From an uncultured Acetatifactor sp. (GTDB lineage Bacteria; Bacillota; Clostridia; Lachnospirales; Lachnospiraceae), in NCBI GenBank assembly GCA_910589035.1, contig CAJUSI010000066.1, forward strand, positions 1 to 64,000: a stretch of 64,000 nt of DNA, written 5' to 3'. The position numbers were made by a program, and so were the translations under genes. Shown piece after piece: positions 52,096 to 60,664 of this stretch (within the stretch, counting starts at the first letter, position 1; the number at the start of each line of letters is the position of its first letter). The notes beneath the pieces are model-generated. The model saw only the letters and a list, made by a program, of their open reading frames with translations. It ran no database searches and had not been told where the DNA came from.

Positions 52096-53038
52096 GAATA
52101 TCCTTCCATACCCCCGCAAGCATTTCCTCTATGGCTTCTTCTATCCGCTCATCCCTTTCACCGCCAAGTGCAAGAGCAAGGGAAAGCCTGTCCACAAATC
52201 CATCCTCCGCCAGCTTTTTCGGATCATAGCGCCAAAGCTCCACCGCGCATTGCTCGTCCGAATCATGCAGTTTTTTCGAAGCTGCACTGTCCCACGCCGC
52301 CACACTGTCCGCGGCAAAACTTTCCACCGGAGGCGGATTCAGCATGGAATACTCGGCAAGAGCAGAATAACCGCTGATCAGCAGTTTTTCCTTTATTTTC
52401 GCTTTTGGCACATAAATCCTCCGCTTCACCGGATTACACAAAAATCTTTTTGCATCCCTGAAAAGATTTTCCGGCGTCTTTTCGGAAAAAATAACCTTCT
52501 GTACGCCTCTTTTTTCCGTTCGTATCAGCCCCATATCCTCCAGCTGCCTGGAGGCCCTGGAAATCGAAGTGGGGGTAAGCGCCAGTCGACAGGATGCCTC
52601 GCTGGTCAAAAGCTCCCCACAGCCCTGATAAATATAGCTGAGAAGCAGCTGCTGTGCAGACGGAAGCATGACCTCTGTCTCCTGCCGCTCGCCGTCTCCC
52701 CGTTCCTGAAGATATACTGCCAGGAAGGGAAGATATATCTGCCTGCCCTCCACGATAAACGGAACATGATCGCGAAGAAGATACTCTTTCTGCCTATAGG
52801 TCAAATGCGCCGGGACAAGGACGACCGGCACTCCTTCCGTTCTCTGCACCCTGTCAACATGTTTTTTGACGGCGCTCACCGCATCCAGTTCCGTTTTGGG
52901 ATAAAGGAATACAGCCGCCTTCCCATCCAGGGTAACCTTTTGAAACCGATACCGTGCATGGATGTAATTCGGCATGGATTTCGGAGGATCCTCTCTATAT
53001 ACAATGCTGATTCCCAAAACATGATTTAAATATTCCAT
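52079..53038 (-). CDS. HTH regulator, likely antitoxin partner of the nucleotidyltransferase
   Basis: A 319-residue protein: an alpha/beta N-terminal domain (about 1-120), then a MarR-like winged helix in TSEASCRLALTPTSISRASRQ (split: recognition helix TPTSISRASRQ, wing LIRTEKRGVQ, about 150-185), and a C-terminal domain of about 130 residues. The start at 53038 has GAGG 8 nt upstream. Its promoter is built from nested palindromes, as in autoregulated toxin-antitoxin operons. I do not know a named family. Confidence 0.7.
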   Translation of the reverse strand: MEYLNHVLGISIVYREDPPKSMPNYIHARYRFQKVTLDGKAAVFLYPKTELDAVSAVKKHVDRVQRTEGVPVVLVPAHLTYRQKEYLLRDHVPFIVEGRQIYLPFLAVYLQERGDGERQETEVMLPSAQQLLLSYIYQGCGELLTSEASCRLALTPTSISRASRQLEDMGLIRTEKRGVQKVIFSEKTPENLFRDAKRFLCNPVKRRIYVPKAKIKEKLLISGYSALAEYSMLNPPPVESFAADSVAAWDSAASKKLHDSDEQCAVELWRYDPKKLAEDGFVDRLSLALALGGERDERIEEAIEEMLAGVWKDIHGKRD

Positions 53039-53053
53039 TGCGCCTGCCTCTTT

Positions 53054-53111
53054 CTTGACTTTTAAATGTATTATAACTTTGTTTTTGTTATAATTCAATA
53101 TAAAAGTCAAG
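53054..53111 (-). promoter_or_regulatory. Promoter with nested inverted repeats
   Basis: Outer arms CTTGACTTTTA (54-64) and TAAAAGTCAAG (101-111), inner arms ATTATAAC (70-77) and GTTATAAT (87-94), all perfect. A minus-strand promoter TTGAAT (98-93), 17 bp, TATAAT (75-70) lies within, so binding of a dimer to either arm pair would block RNA polymerase. It lies 32 bp before the regulator start. Confidence 0.75.
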
Positions 53112-53215
53112 AATAAAAATACCAAATATCGACAGGCATCCCCTCCGCCAGTCGCCTGAAAGAGGATTTACATTCCCAAATGCCGACACCCTGCCGAATA
53201 TAGGAAATCGTATTT

Positions 53216-54031
53216 TTACAGCCTGCACAGCGCCTCCAGCGCAAGGGCAAACAGCCGCTCCCTTGCCGAAAGATTATTGTTCCAGTTTCTGTCGTCGTAA
53301 TCCTCGGCGCCGCCGATGAGGATATCCCCGCTATAGAGGAGCTGTCCGAACATCCTGCCCCGGAACTGCGCGATGGCGGCCATGGTGGCGCACTCCATCT
53401 CCACGGCCCTGCAGCCCTCCTCCCTCCGGTAGGCCACCATCTCCCTGGTCTCCCGGTAGAAGCCATCCGTAGACCAGGTGGCGCATTCTATGTAGGGGAC
53501 ACCGTGCCGGTCCAGGACTTTTCGGAAGCTCTCTATGGGCCCGGGCTGCAGCTCGATGAACCGGGCGGGCGGCAGATACTTGTAGGAGGCTCCCTCGTCC
53601 CGCAGGGCACGCACCGGCAGGATCACAGCCCCTTCCGGAATCTCATCCAGCACCCCGCATCCCCCGCAGCAGACGATCACCTCTACGCCCCAGCCGTACA
53701 GCCAATCTGTCATCATGGCGATGGAGCCGGAGGCCACCACCGCCTGGACGGCGCAGACTTCCGTTCCGTCCACTTTAAAGCGATATACATGGAAGTCCTT
53801 CATCTCGGACACATAGGTCCCGATCCGCTCTCCGCCGTATCTCTCCACCGCTTTGTCGAATACTTCCTCAAAAAATGTCACCAGGCACAGCCTTGGAAAC
53901 CGTTTTAAACCGCTTCTGTCCGTGCAGCTGCAGCCGTCCCTGTTCGATTTATCGCCCTCCCTGTCCGGATTGATGACGGCGATTCTGTCCGTGCTGTATT
54001 CTAAAATCGGGTATTCGTTTTTGATAACCAT
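53216..54031 (-). CDS. Nucleoside phosphorylase (uridine phosphorylase-like)
   Basis: A 271-residue PNP/UDP-phosphorylase-family protein. It has VVASGSIAMMTDWLYGWGV, CCGGCGVLDEIPEGAVI, the nucleoside-binding VEMECATMAAIAQFRG near residue 215 and GDIL. It would cleave a nucleoside with phosphate. It has an atypical N-terminal segment of about 45 residues with two Cys. GGAG at 8 nt. Confidence 0.88.
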   Translation of the reverse strand: MVIKNEYPILEYSTDRIAVINPDREGDKSNRDGCSCTDRSGLKRFPRLCLVTFFEEVFDKAVERYGGERIGTYVSEMKDFHVYRFKVDGTEVCAVQAVVASGSIAMMTDWLYGWGVEVIVCCGGCGVLDEIPEGAVILPVRALRDEGASYKYLPPARFIELQPGPIESFRKVLDRHGVPYIECATWSTDGFYRETREMVAYRREEGCRAVEMECATMAAIAQFRGRMFGQLLYSGDILIGGAEDYDDRNWNNNLSARERLFALALEALCRL

Positions 54032-54102
54032 TTCGTATTCTCCATCCTGCCGTTGATAATAGAAAGTTCAACGAATCATTATAAAATCATATACATAATT
54101 TC

Positions 54103-54519
54103 CTAGTCCAATAAACGCCCCGCCCTATAAGAGCATTCCAGATAACTTGGATTCTGATAATAAATATCCGTCTTAAAATCGGATATTTTATCACTGATAA
54201 AGGAAGAAAATATGTTAAATAATTCATCCACTTCTTTTCCCTCTTCCGCGCAATCTTCTATCATAATACAGTACAGCTTTCCGATATCCAGGAAACTGGG
54301 AACCGTATATTTACATTCGGTAATTGTATCAAAATCACCTCCGGGAATTTTATACCGCTCAATCAATTCATCACTAACCTGTTCAAATGAAAGACAATGA
54401 TTTACTTCCGCGTCATATAACTGCTTATCTATCCCTTCCCTCCCAAAGAATTTCACAATAGTGCCGCGCTTATTCTGCGTCTGTCGTGCAATATATTCAA
54501 CAGACATAAAAAAAATCAT
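54103..54519 (-). CDS. Hypothetical protein next to a DUF3990 remnant
   Basis: A 138-residue (or, from 54507, 134-residue) soluble protein, MSVEYIARQTQNKRGTIVKF, with DISKLYC-like DIGKLYCIMIEDC in the middle and YRAGRLLD at the end. No good ribosome site is visible; the start overlaps the DUF3990 stop by 4 bp, so it was probably translated by coupling. Gut clostridia carry DUF3990/DUF3791 groups of small genes, and this could be a third member. Family not recognised. Confidence 0.5.
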   Translation of the reverse strand: MIFFMSVEYIARQTQNKRGTIVKFFGREGIDKQLYDAEVNHCLSFEQVSDELIERYKIPGGDFDTITECKYTVPSFLDIGKLYCIMIEDCAEEGKEVDELFNIFSSFISDKISDFKTDIYYQNPSYLECSYRAGRLLD

Positions 54520-54800
54520 TTTTTTGCTTTTCTGTCATATACAATTTCACTCCTGTTAAAATTCAAACAATTAAGCGCCGATAAAGTATGAAAACTAATC
54601 TGATGTGTGGGATACCGAAATTCTGCCAATACCCAAAACTGCCTGCGGGTTATCCTGTCTGAAAGGAAGTCATTTACATAATTCCATATGGTATCGTTTG
54701 CCATCGGTCCTTCCACAATATCATACGGATGTGTTCCGCCGCTTCTGCATTTGGCAATAAAATCCAGCGTCTCTTCATAAAATTTTATAGCAAATTTTCT
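54516..54800 (-). pseudogene. C-terminal remnant of a DUF3990 (ADP-ribosyltransferase-like) gene
   Basis: The open frame has no start codon of its own after the TGA near 54801. It encodes FYEETLDFIAKCRSGGTH, YDIVEGPMANDTIW and YPTHQISFHTLSALNCLNF, the C-terminal pattern of DUF3990 proteins. About the first 100 residues, with the catalytic part, are missing; their place is taken by the end of the HAD gene, which overlaps by 16 bp. Confidence 0.65.
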
Positions 54801-55585
54801 TCAATATATCGGGCTACACCGTCCATATCATTGCTTTCCGTTCTGAAATCCGCCGCATCGAGAACCTCATCGATGGCATTGGAAACGGCAACACCCACAC
54901 CGCAGTTTTTTATGGATTCTATATCATCGTTATCGTCTCCGAAATAGATTGCATCATCCTGTTTCATGCCCATAGCTTCCAGCATGGTCCTGATTCCATT
55001 CCATTTGGTTGATGCTGTGCTCATTATCTGTATCAATTTGCCCTCTGCCACCGTCATGTAAGTATCCCTGGTCAAGGCCTCTTTTACTTCCCGATATATA
55101 TTTGTTTCTTTATATACGTTAATGTTTTTGTTTGTATCAGTATCTTTATTTATGTTAATTTTCTTGCTGCTCACAAGCAGTTTATATATAATATTTCCTG
55201 TCGGCAAAGAAGCAAATTCACTAAAAACCGTGGCATTCTCTTCCGGAATCGGAATATTTGAAAAAACACCCTTGCCTGTTTCCAATGCCAGAACCAAATC
55301 AGGTATCCTGATTACCTTTTTCACAATACTTGCCGCGCTGGATGGTAAAATACCATTTTCAATTATACTATGGGGCAAAATAACTCTTGCGCCATTCAAT
55401 GTGGTTATGGCATCAAAGCCAATTTGATTACGATAGCTCAAAATAGCTCTTTCCGGACGGGCGGTTGCCGCCATGAGAACTATTCCCCTCTCATGACACT
55501 TTTTTAAGATAGTGCATGTATATTCTGATACTGTCTTATCTGTGCGAAGCAGGGTCCGGTCCAAATCTGTTATAATTGCTTTCAT
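54785..55585 (-). CDS. HAD-superfamily (Cof-type) hydrolase
   Basis: A 266-residue IIB-type HAD phosphatase: ITDLDRTLLRTD (motif I), ATARPERA (motif II), and GDDNDDIESIKNCGVGVAVSNA (motif IV region). Between cap-domain strands, at about residues 138-165, is an Asn/Lys-rich stretch with a short repeated pattern. Substrate unknown, likely a sugar phosphate. The ATG at 55585 has AGGAG, 5 nt. Confidence 0.88.
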   Translation of the reverse strand: MKAIITDLDRTLLRTDKTVSEYTCTILKKCHERGIVLMAATARPERAILSYRNQIGFDAITTLNGARVILPHSIIENGILPSSAASIVKKVIRIPDLVLALETGKGVFSNIPIPEENATVFSEFASLPTGNIIYKLLVSSKKININKDTDTNKNINVYKETNIYREVKEALTRDTYMTVAEGKLIQIMSTASTKWNGIRTMLEAMGMKQDDAIYFGDDNDDIESIKNCGVGVAVSNAIDEVLDAADFRTESNDMDGVARYIEENLL

Positions 55586-55684
55586 ACCCTCTCCTGTAAA
55601 AGTATTTCACATTTCCGATCTAAATCAAGAACTTACTTTTGATGTTTCGTAATCCACACTTAAAATAATCATTTTTCCGAGAGA

Positions 55685-56548
55685 CTATTTCCGTCCGCGG
55701 ATAATCATAGTCACAGAGACGGAGGTGTCCCACTGCTTTCGCCCCTCTCTGTACAGGCGGAGCCTTTCCTCATATTTAGAGTTGATCACGGATAGGATCT
55801 CCTCAGCATGGTCGGAGCGGGTTGATTCCACGGCCTCTATATCATTCTGGCGCATCGCTTCCATCATGAGCTCCGCCAGCTTTGCCGGGTACTTTGGGTC
55901 GTCCGGAGTGAGGTCAATAACGGCATACCCGGTTGTGACATCCGTAAATCCGTTCTCCTCCATGGATGCGGGAATCTCAGCCTCGGACATCGGAAATCGG
56001 CAGACTCTGAATTTCTCCAGCTCATCCTCCGACTGCGGAATGCTCTCCCAAAAGGCTCTTTCTTCCTCTGTTTTCTCCAAGCATGGCGCAGTGCAATGGA
56101 TCCCTTTTCTCGCGGAAAGGCATATACACACGCCGCCTGGTTTCAGCACCCGCCTCTGTTCGCCCCAGAAGGCAGCGGGCTCCACATGCTCCTGAACCGT
56201 ATTGGAAATGGTGACGTCAAAGGACTCATCCTCAAAGGGGAGGCGGACAGCGTCGCCTTCTCTGAAATCCACGCCCGCGATGTGCTCCTTCGCAAACGAT
56301 ATGAAATTGCTGTCCCTGTCGATTGCGGTGATCTGCGCGCCCGGATACCATCTGTGCAGGGATTCTGCCAGCGCTCCCGGCCCGCAGCCGATCTCCAGAA
56401 TCTTCATCCCGTCGCCCCGGCCCAGGTCAAACGTCTCTTTATACTGCTCAAAGAACATATCATGGAATCTCAGCTTCCTGCTGAGATACAGCGTCTGAAT
56501 GCCCTGCACATGTTCCGACCAGATCGTGTTCGAATTTTCATTCATCAT
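55685..56548 (-). CDS. Class I SAM-dependent methyltransferase
   Basis: A 287-residue methyltransferase with motif I ILEIGCGPGALAES, AIDRDSNFI, and FDVTISNTVQEHV followed by LKPGGVCICLS. It may act on a small molecule; the substrate is not evident. Start at 56548 (GGAGGG, 7 nt). The frame continues upstream through a 34-bp repeat and is not likely to be translated there. Confidence 0.87.
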   Translation of the reverse strand: MMNENSNTIWSEHVQGIQTLYLSRKLRFHDMFFEQYKETFDLGRGDGMKILEIGCGPGALAESLHRWYPGAQITAIDRDSNFISFAKEHIAGVDFREGDAVRLPFEDESFDVTISNTVQEHVEPAAFWGEQRRVLKPGGVCICLSARKGIHCTAPCLEKTEEERAFWESIPQSEDELEKFRVCRFPMSEAEIPASMEENGFTDVTTGYAVIDLTPDDPKYPAKLAELMMEAMRQNDIEAVESTRSDHAEEILSVINSKYEERLRLYREGRKQWDTSVSVTMIIRGRK

Positions 56549-56567
56549 ATCTCTTCCCTCCATCTGC

Positions 56568-56640
56568 GGCGGCCAATTCCATCTTCTGCCTTTCCGTCCG
56601 TGGCGGCCAATTCCATCTTCTGCCTTTCCGTCCGCGGCGA
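56568..56640. repeat. 34-bp tandem repeat before the methyltransferase
   Basis: Two copies, beginning GGCGGCCAATTCCATCTTC at 56568 and 56602, plus a partial third, just upstream of the start codon. Confidence 0.75.
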
Positions 56641-56690
56641 TCCCTTCCATCTTCGGGACTTCCTTGTATAATTACATGATCAACCATATG

Positions 56691-56729
56691 TTTGACACAA
56701 TAGTTTGACACAATAGTTTGACACAATAA
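56691..56729. repeat. Three copies of TTTGACACAATAG
   Basis: Exact 13-bp repeats at 56691, 56704 and 56717, the last differing at its end. TTTGACA resembles a -35 box, but no matching gene follows on the plus strand. The gap 56651-56879 has no gene. Confidence 0.75.
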
Positions 56730-56879
56730 GCAAATCGGCAAAAATCTCACCCAAACAGTTTATCGAACATAGAATTCTGAAAATTGGCTTATACTTATCC
56801 ATGAATGTTCTTCAAATACAATTTTTATATCTGTCCCCCAGCAGTTCCCGTCTGAAATGAAGCCATGTCTCATAGTACT

Positions 56880-57668
56880 TTATAACAAGTCTTTTTCGGA
56901 TATTCCGTTCATCTCCTTCACAACGGCTTCCGGCTTTATGGTCATCTCCACCCATGCGGGAACAAAGCCGCTCTTTACGGCGTTTCTCGCAGAGCGGACA
57001 TTTGACCAGGCGGAGCAGTAAAACGGGACCTTCCCTCTCTCCAGTATCTCTGCGGCCAGCCTGCCGGTAAGCGCGGATGCAATTCCCTTTTTTCTGTATT
57101 CCGGCAGCACATCCACCCCGATCTGCCACATCCCTTCGCAGTCGGCGGAGCAGCCTGCCAGCCCCACCAGCTTCCCGCCCTCATAGGCGCCGACGCCCAG
57201 TATATCCAGCTGTTTTCTATCCCTGCAGAGGGCATTGCCCCATTCCGGCAGATACAGACTTTCAAAATCCTGCTGTCCCAGAATCCGCATCCCGTACTCG
57301 CAGGGGAGCGGACGAAGACGATCGGTGTCGGGCAGAAAATATTCCGCCATAAAACATATTTTGTATCCGCTCCCGGCCAGCCGGTCACTCAGCCAATGCA
57401 TATTCGGCGTCTCGAAAAGGTGATAGAACTCATATTTTCCCACATATTCCGTCACCGGCTCCTGGACATCCTCCGTGACCGCCGCAACCACATTGCTGCC
57501 ATAGGAAACAAAATTCGCCATAATCGGCTCTTTCAGATATTTTCTCGCCTTTTCCCCCAGCCGGAACGGGACGATGACATTCCCGCTTTTCAGAAAATCT
57601 TCCGCTTTACAGCCGATATCCTCCGCGGACTGTTCCATGGCAATCTGCAATATCTCCCGCGTAATCAT
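56880..57668 (-). CDS. GNAT-family acetyltransferase
   Basis: A 262-residue protein with an N-terminal domain of unknown type (about 1-145) and a C-terminal GNAT domain: GKLVGLAGCSADC, IGVDVLPEYRKKGIASALT (acetyl-CoA loop) and SARNAVKSGFVPAW. Substrate unknown. The ATG at 57668 has GGAGG 9 nt upstream. Confidence 0.85.
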   Translation of the reverse strand: MITREILQIAMEQSAEDIGCKAEDFLKSGNVIVPFRLGEKARKYLKEPIMANFVSYGSNVVAAVTEDVQEPVTEYVGKYEFYHLFETPNMHWLSDRLAGSGYKICFMAEYFLPDTDRLRPLPCEYGMRILGQQDFESLYLPEWGNALCRDRKQLDILGVGAYEGGKLVGLAGCSADCEGMWQIGVDVLPEYRKKGIASALTGRLAAEILERGKVPFYCSAWSNVRSARNAVKSGFVPAWVEMTIKPEAVVKEMNGISEKDLL

Positions 57669-57700
57669 CAATCACGCCCTCCTGTGATTTCCCGCCGGAC

Positions 57701-57780
57701 GCCTGCGCCGGCAGCCTGTTCCGACCCTGCTCCGGCCGCCTGCTCCGGCAACCTGCGCCGACCCTGCTCCGGCAGCACGC
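57701..57780. repeat. GC-rich short repeats between two GNAT genes
   Basis: CCGACCCTGCTCCGGC occurs at 57721 and 57758 within a run of CCTGCKCCGRC-like units; it has no coding role that I can see. Confidence 0.65.
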
Positions 57781-57796
57781 ACGCATACCGGAACCG

Positions 57797-58306
57797 TCAA
57801 CGATATGCCACAAACCGAAGATGAGGCATATCCACCCCTCTGTAGTGCTTTGTCCAGGTATCTGCCGCTTCCATACCGTTTCTGGCCGCCACCCTCTGGG
57901 AAGCTGCATTTGTGTCCCTGATAATGGAACAGACCTCGTCCGCTTTCAATACCTCAAAGGCATATTTTTTACAGGCTGCCGCCGCTTCGACGGCATACCC
58001 CCTGTGCCAGTGTAAGCGCTCAAAAAGATAACCTATCTCAAGCACTTCCCCGTCCTTCCACGGCTGCATGGTAAGCCCGCACTGCCCGATCATTTCATCC
58101 GTCTCTTTCAGAATAACCGCCCATAAGCCAAAGCCCCATTTCTGATAACGGAGAATCTGCCTGTCCAGCCATTCCTGCACTTCCCTGTCCTGAAAGGCCC
58201 CTTCATAAGCGGCCATTGTCTCTTCGTCCTGCAATATCCTGCACAACGCCTGAAAATCAGACTGGTTCATTTCCCGCAGATACAGCCTTTCCGTTTCAAG
58301 TATCAT
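57797..58306 (-). CDS. RimJ/RimL-type GNAT acetyltransferase
   Basis: A 169-residue acetyltransferase starting MILETERLYLREMNQSDFQ with IGYLFERLHWHRGYAVEAAA and NAASQRVAARNGM, typical of the RimJ/RimL-like branch. GGAGG lies 7 nt before the ATG at 58306. Confidence 0.9.
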   Translation of the reverse strand: MILETERLYLREMNQSDFQALCRILQDEETMAAYEGAFQDREVQEWLDRQILRYQKWGFGLWAVILKETDEMIGQCGLTMQPWKDGEVLEIGYLFERLHWHRGYAVEAAAACKKYAFEVLKADEVCSIIRDTNAASQRVAARNGMEAADTWTKHYRGVDMPHLRFVAYR

Positions 58307-58365
58307 GTTTACACCTCCCGGCGCACCCTCCGACTCCGGTTTACGGCGCGCCCTCCGACTCCAGT

Positions 58366-59184
58366 TTACAGCGCATCCTTCGGGCAGCTTCTCGCACACT
58401 CAAAGCACAGGATACATTCCGTGCCGTTCTTCCGCCTCCGGGAATTATCCGTCACATCCACTTCCATGGGGCACACTTTTTTACACTTCCCGCAGGAGAC
58501 ACATTTGCTTTTATCACACTGAACCCTGAGCAGGGAAAAATAGCTCATGGGTTTCAGAAATACGGTCACAGGGCATATGTATTTGCAGAACGCGCGGTTG
58601 TCCCGAAAGACAAAGGCCAGCAGGATCCCTGCCGCGTAATACGCAATATTTCCTATGAGAAACGCCCAAAACATAATTTTCTCCATATTGCCCACATGGG
58701 CCAGGAACAGCGCCCCCACGAAGATAAGGGAGGCCCCAAAGGTGAGATACCTTATCCACCCGATCTTCCTCCCCGGCTTTTCCGGGACCTTGTAGGGGAG
58801 AAAGTCCAGCACCATGGCCGTCCAGCAGGCGTACCCGCACCACCCCCTGCCAAAGAACAGCGGCCCGAAAATCTTTGCCACCGCATAGTGGATTGTGGCG
58901 GCTTCAAACACGCCCGTGAAAAGATAATACCAGAAGCCCTCGATCTGCATGTTCTCGCCGCAGATAAACCCCAGATAAACCAGCATGTAGAGCCCCACCA
59001 AAAGCTGCGCCACCCTGCGGGCATATTTGTACTTTTTAATAAAGAGAAATATCCCCAGGGAAACGGATATTCCGATATAGCTGAAATTAAACAAATAAAA
59101 GATATTTTCCCGGGCCAGCCATAATGTGACTGCCACGGTTTCAAAGATTGCCAGCATGCCCAGCGGCAAGAAGTATTTTTTCAT
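58366..59184 (-). CDS. Polytopic 4Fe-4S membrane protein (NapH/CcoG-like)
   Basis: A 272-residue protein with about six transmembrane helices, GRGWCGYACW and FCKYICPV (CxxxCP) motifs, and a C-terminal 2x[4Fe-4S] ferredoxin domain (CVSCGKCKKVCP, CILCFECARSCP). It would carry electrons across or along the membrane; the donor and acceptor are unknown. GAGGG precedes the ATG. Confidence 0.87.
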   Translation of the reverse strand: MKKYFLPLGMLAIFETVAVTLWLARENIFYLFNFSYIGISVSLGIFLFIKKYKYARRVAQLLVGLYMLVYLGFICGENMQIEGFWYYLFTGVFEAATIHYAVAKIFGPLFFGRGWCGYACWTAMVLDFLPYKVPEKPGRKIGWIRYLTFGASLIFVGALFLAHVGNMEKIMFWAFLIGNIAYYAAGILLAFVFRDNRAFCKYICPVTVFLKPMSYFSLLRVQCDKSKCVSCGKCKKVCPMEVDVTDNSRRRKNGTECILCFECARSCPKDAL

Positions 59185-59314
59185 TCTGTTCCCTCAAACT
59201 GTTCCCTCAAAATTCGGATTCCGGTTTTCATTCTCCGCTGCCGTTCCCGCTTTCAACCTTCCCGGCATAAATTCCCCTTCCTCCAAAGCGACAAAATTAT
59301 GACAATCCAACATT

Positions 59315-60391
59315 TCAATCCCGTATATTTTCATCATAGAATTCCACGAAATCTTCAAACAGCTCCAGATCCAGAGAATTGCTCCATTTCTCCCTGTCAA
59401 GATTCCTGTGGATGTAATCGGCTTTCTCCTCCGAAAACCGCTCCCTGTTTTCGGGGGCATCATGCTCGTAATCCAGCGTTTCCAGCCATCTGTCAAATTC
59501 CGCGTCAAACGCATCCTCATAGGTTTCGTCGTTTAGACAGTTATGCCCCTTATCCTCAGGAAAAAGGAAGCGGAACCGGGGATCCTCCCCGTATTTCTCA
59601 GAATAAATATCACAGCCATATTCCGGAGGGACAACTTCATCATCCAGGCTGTGCACGATCATGACGGCGGCGTCGCTCTCTGCAAAGCCGTCCATGGCGG
59701 TATTGGCGGCATATTGGCCGTATTTTAACCTTTCGTGCAGTTTCACAAAGGGCATCATCACATAAATGCCGTCCCCGGCCTGTCTCTTCCCCTCCGCCTC
59801 AAACATATCCGACGAAGCGTTAAAGCCCGAGCAGGCGATAACGGCCTTTACCTCGGGATGATAAGTCAACACACTGCAGACACTGTAGCCGCCCCAGCTA
59901 TGCCCGAATAAAGCGATGGGAAGATCGGGAAATCTCCCGCTCTCTTCCACGAATCGGATGGCATAGTCAAGATCTATCACCCCCTGGGGAAGCCCTCCGA
60001 CGCCGTCCCCCTCGCTTTCATCATTCCCCGTGGCGTCGTAGGCAAAAACGCAGTAGCCATGATGAGCAAAATAACTGGCGCAGTCCATATAAGAGTTGTG
60101 TCCCCCGCCGCCGAATCCGTGGGCCATTACGATGATGCCGCGGGGATTTTCCCCTGCGGTGTAGAGATACCCCGCCAATTTCTGCCCTTTATTGGAGACA
60201 AACTGATATTCCGCGCACTGTAACCCGTCAAAATCATCCACATACCGCATAAGAGGTTCGTAGCTCTCAAAGCGCCGGTTAAAATTCTCGTTGTATATCA
60301 TTACCGTGAATGCCCAAACCCCGGCAAGGAGCAGCACAGGAACGATGGAGAGTACGAGGATGAGAATTTTTTTCCTGGATTTTCGTTTCAT
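59315..60391 (-). CDS. Alpha/beta hydrolase with membrane anchor
   Basis: A 358-residue protein with a single N-terminal transmembrane helix (about 8-28) and an alpha/beta-hydrolase domain: VMAHGFGGGGH (oxyanion), nucleophile Ser in FGHSWGGYS, Asp in IVHSLDDEV and His in DKGHNCLND. It faces outside. The ATG at 60391 follows GGAGG at a rather long distance (12 nt). Confidence 0.87.
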   Translation of the reverse strand: MKRKSRKKILILVLSIVPVLLLAGVWAFTVMIYNENFNRRFESYEPLMRYVDDFDGLQCAEYQFVSNKGQKLAGYLYTAGENPRGIIVMAHGFGGGGHNSYMDCASYFAHHGYCVFAYDATGNDESEGDGVGGLPQGVIDLDYAIRFVEESGRFPDLPIALFGHSWGGYSVCSVLTYHPEVKAVIACSGFNASSDMFEAEGKRQAGDGIYVMMPFVKLHERLKYGQYAANTAMDGFAESDAAVMIVHSLDDEVVPPEYGCDIYSEKYGEDPRFRFLFPEDKGHNCLNDETYEDAFDAEFDRWLETLDYEHDAPENRERFSEEKADYIHRNLDREKWSNSLDLELFEDFVEFYDENIRD

Positions 60392-60664
60392 ATTTATAAA
60401 CCGCCTCCCACACTTCCCGACATGCCGGCGCCGCCGGCACATACATCAGAAATTCTTTCATCTGTCAAGTACAACAGAGCTGCGTTCTGCTGTCAAGAAC
60501 AATCTGTGAACTGGTGCAAGTCCGGAAGAATCCGCCCTTCCCATACCGCCCGGCTGCGCCGGCAAGTCAATACCCTCGCGGCATTCGCCCAATAAATGGC
60601 GGCGTATTCCAAAGCCAATTATATTGGCTTTGCTCATTGTCCGCCGGAATCAATTCCAATAAAA

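Noticed and set aside
59194..59520. 108-codon minus-strand frame after the alpha/beta hydrolase
   Set aside because: Most of it lies inside the hydrolase gene in another frame, and the rest is the leader of the next gene with a 13-bp repeat of TTTGAGGGAACAG; no family-like sequence.
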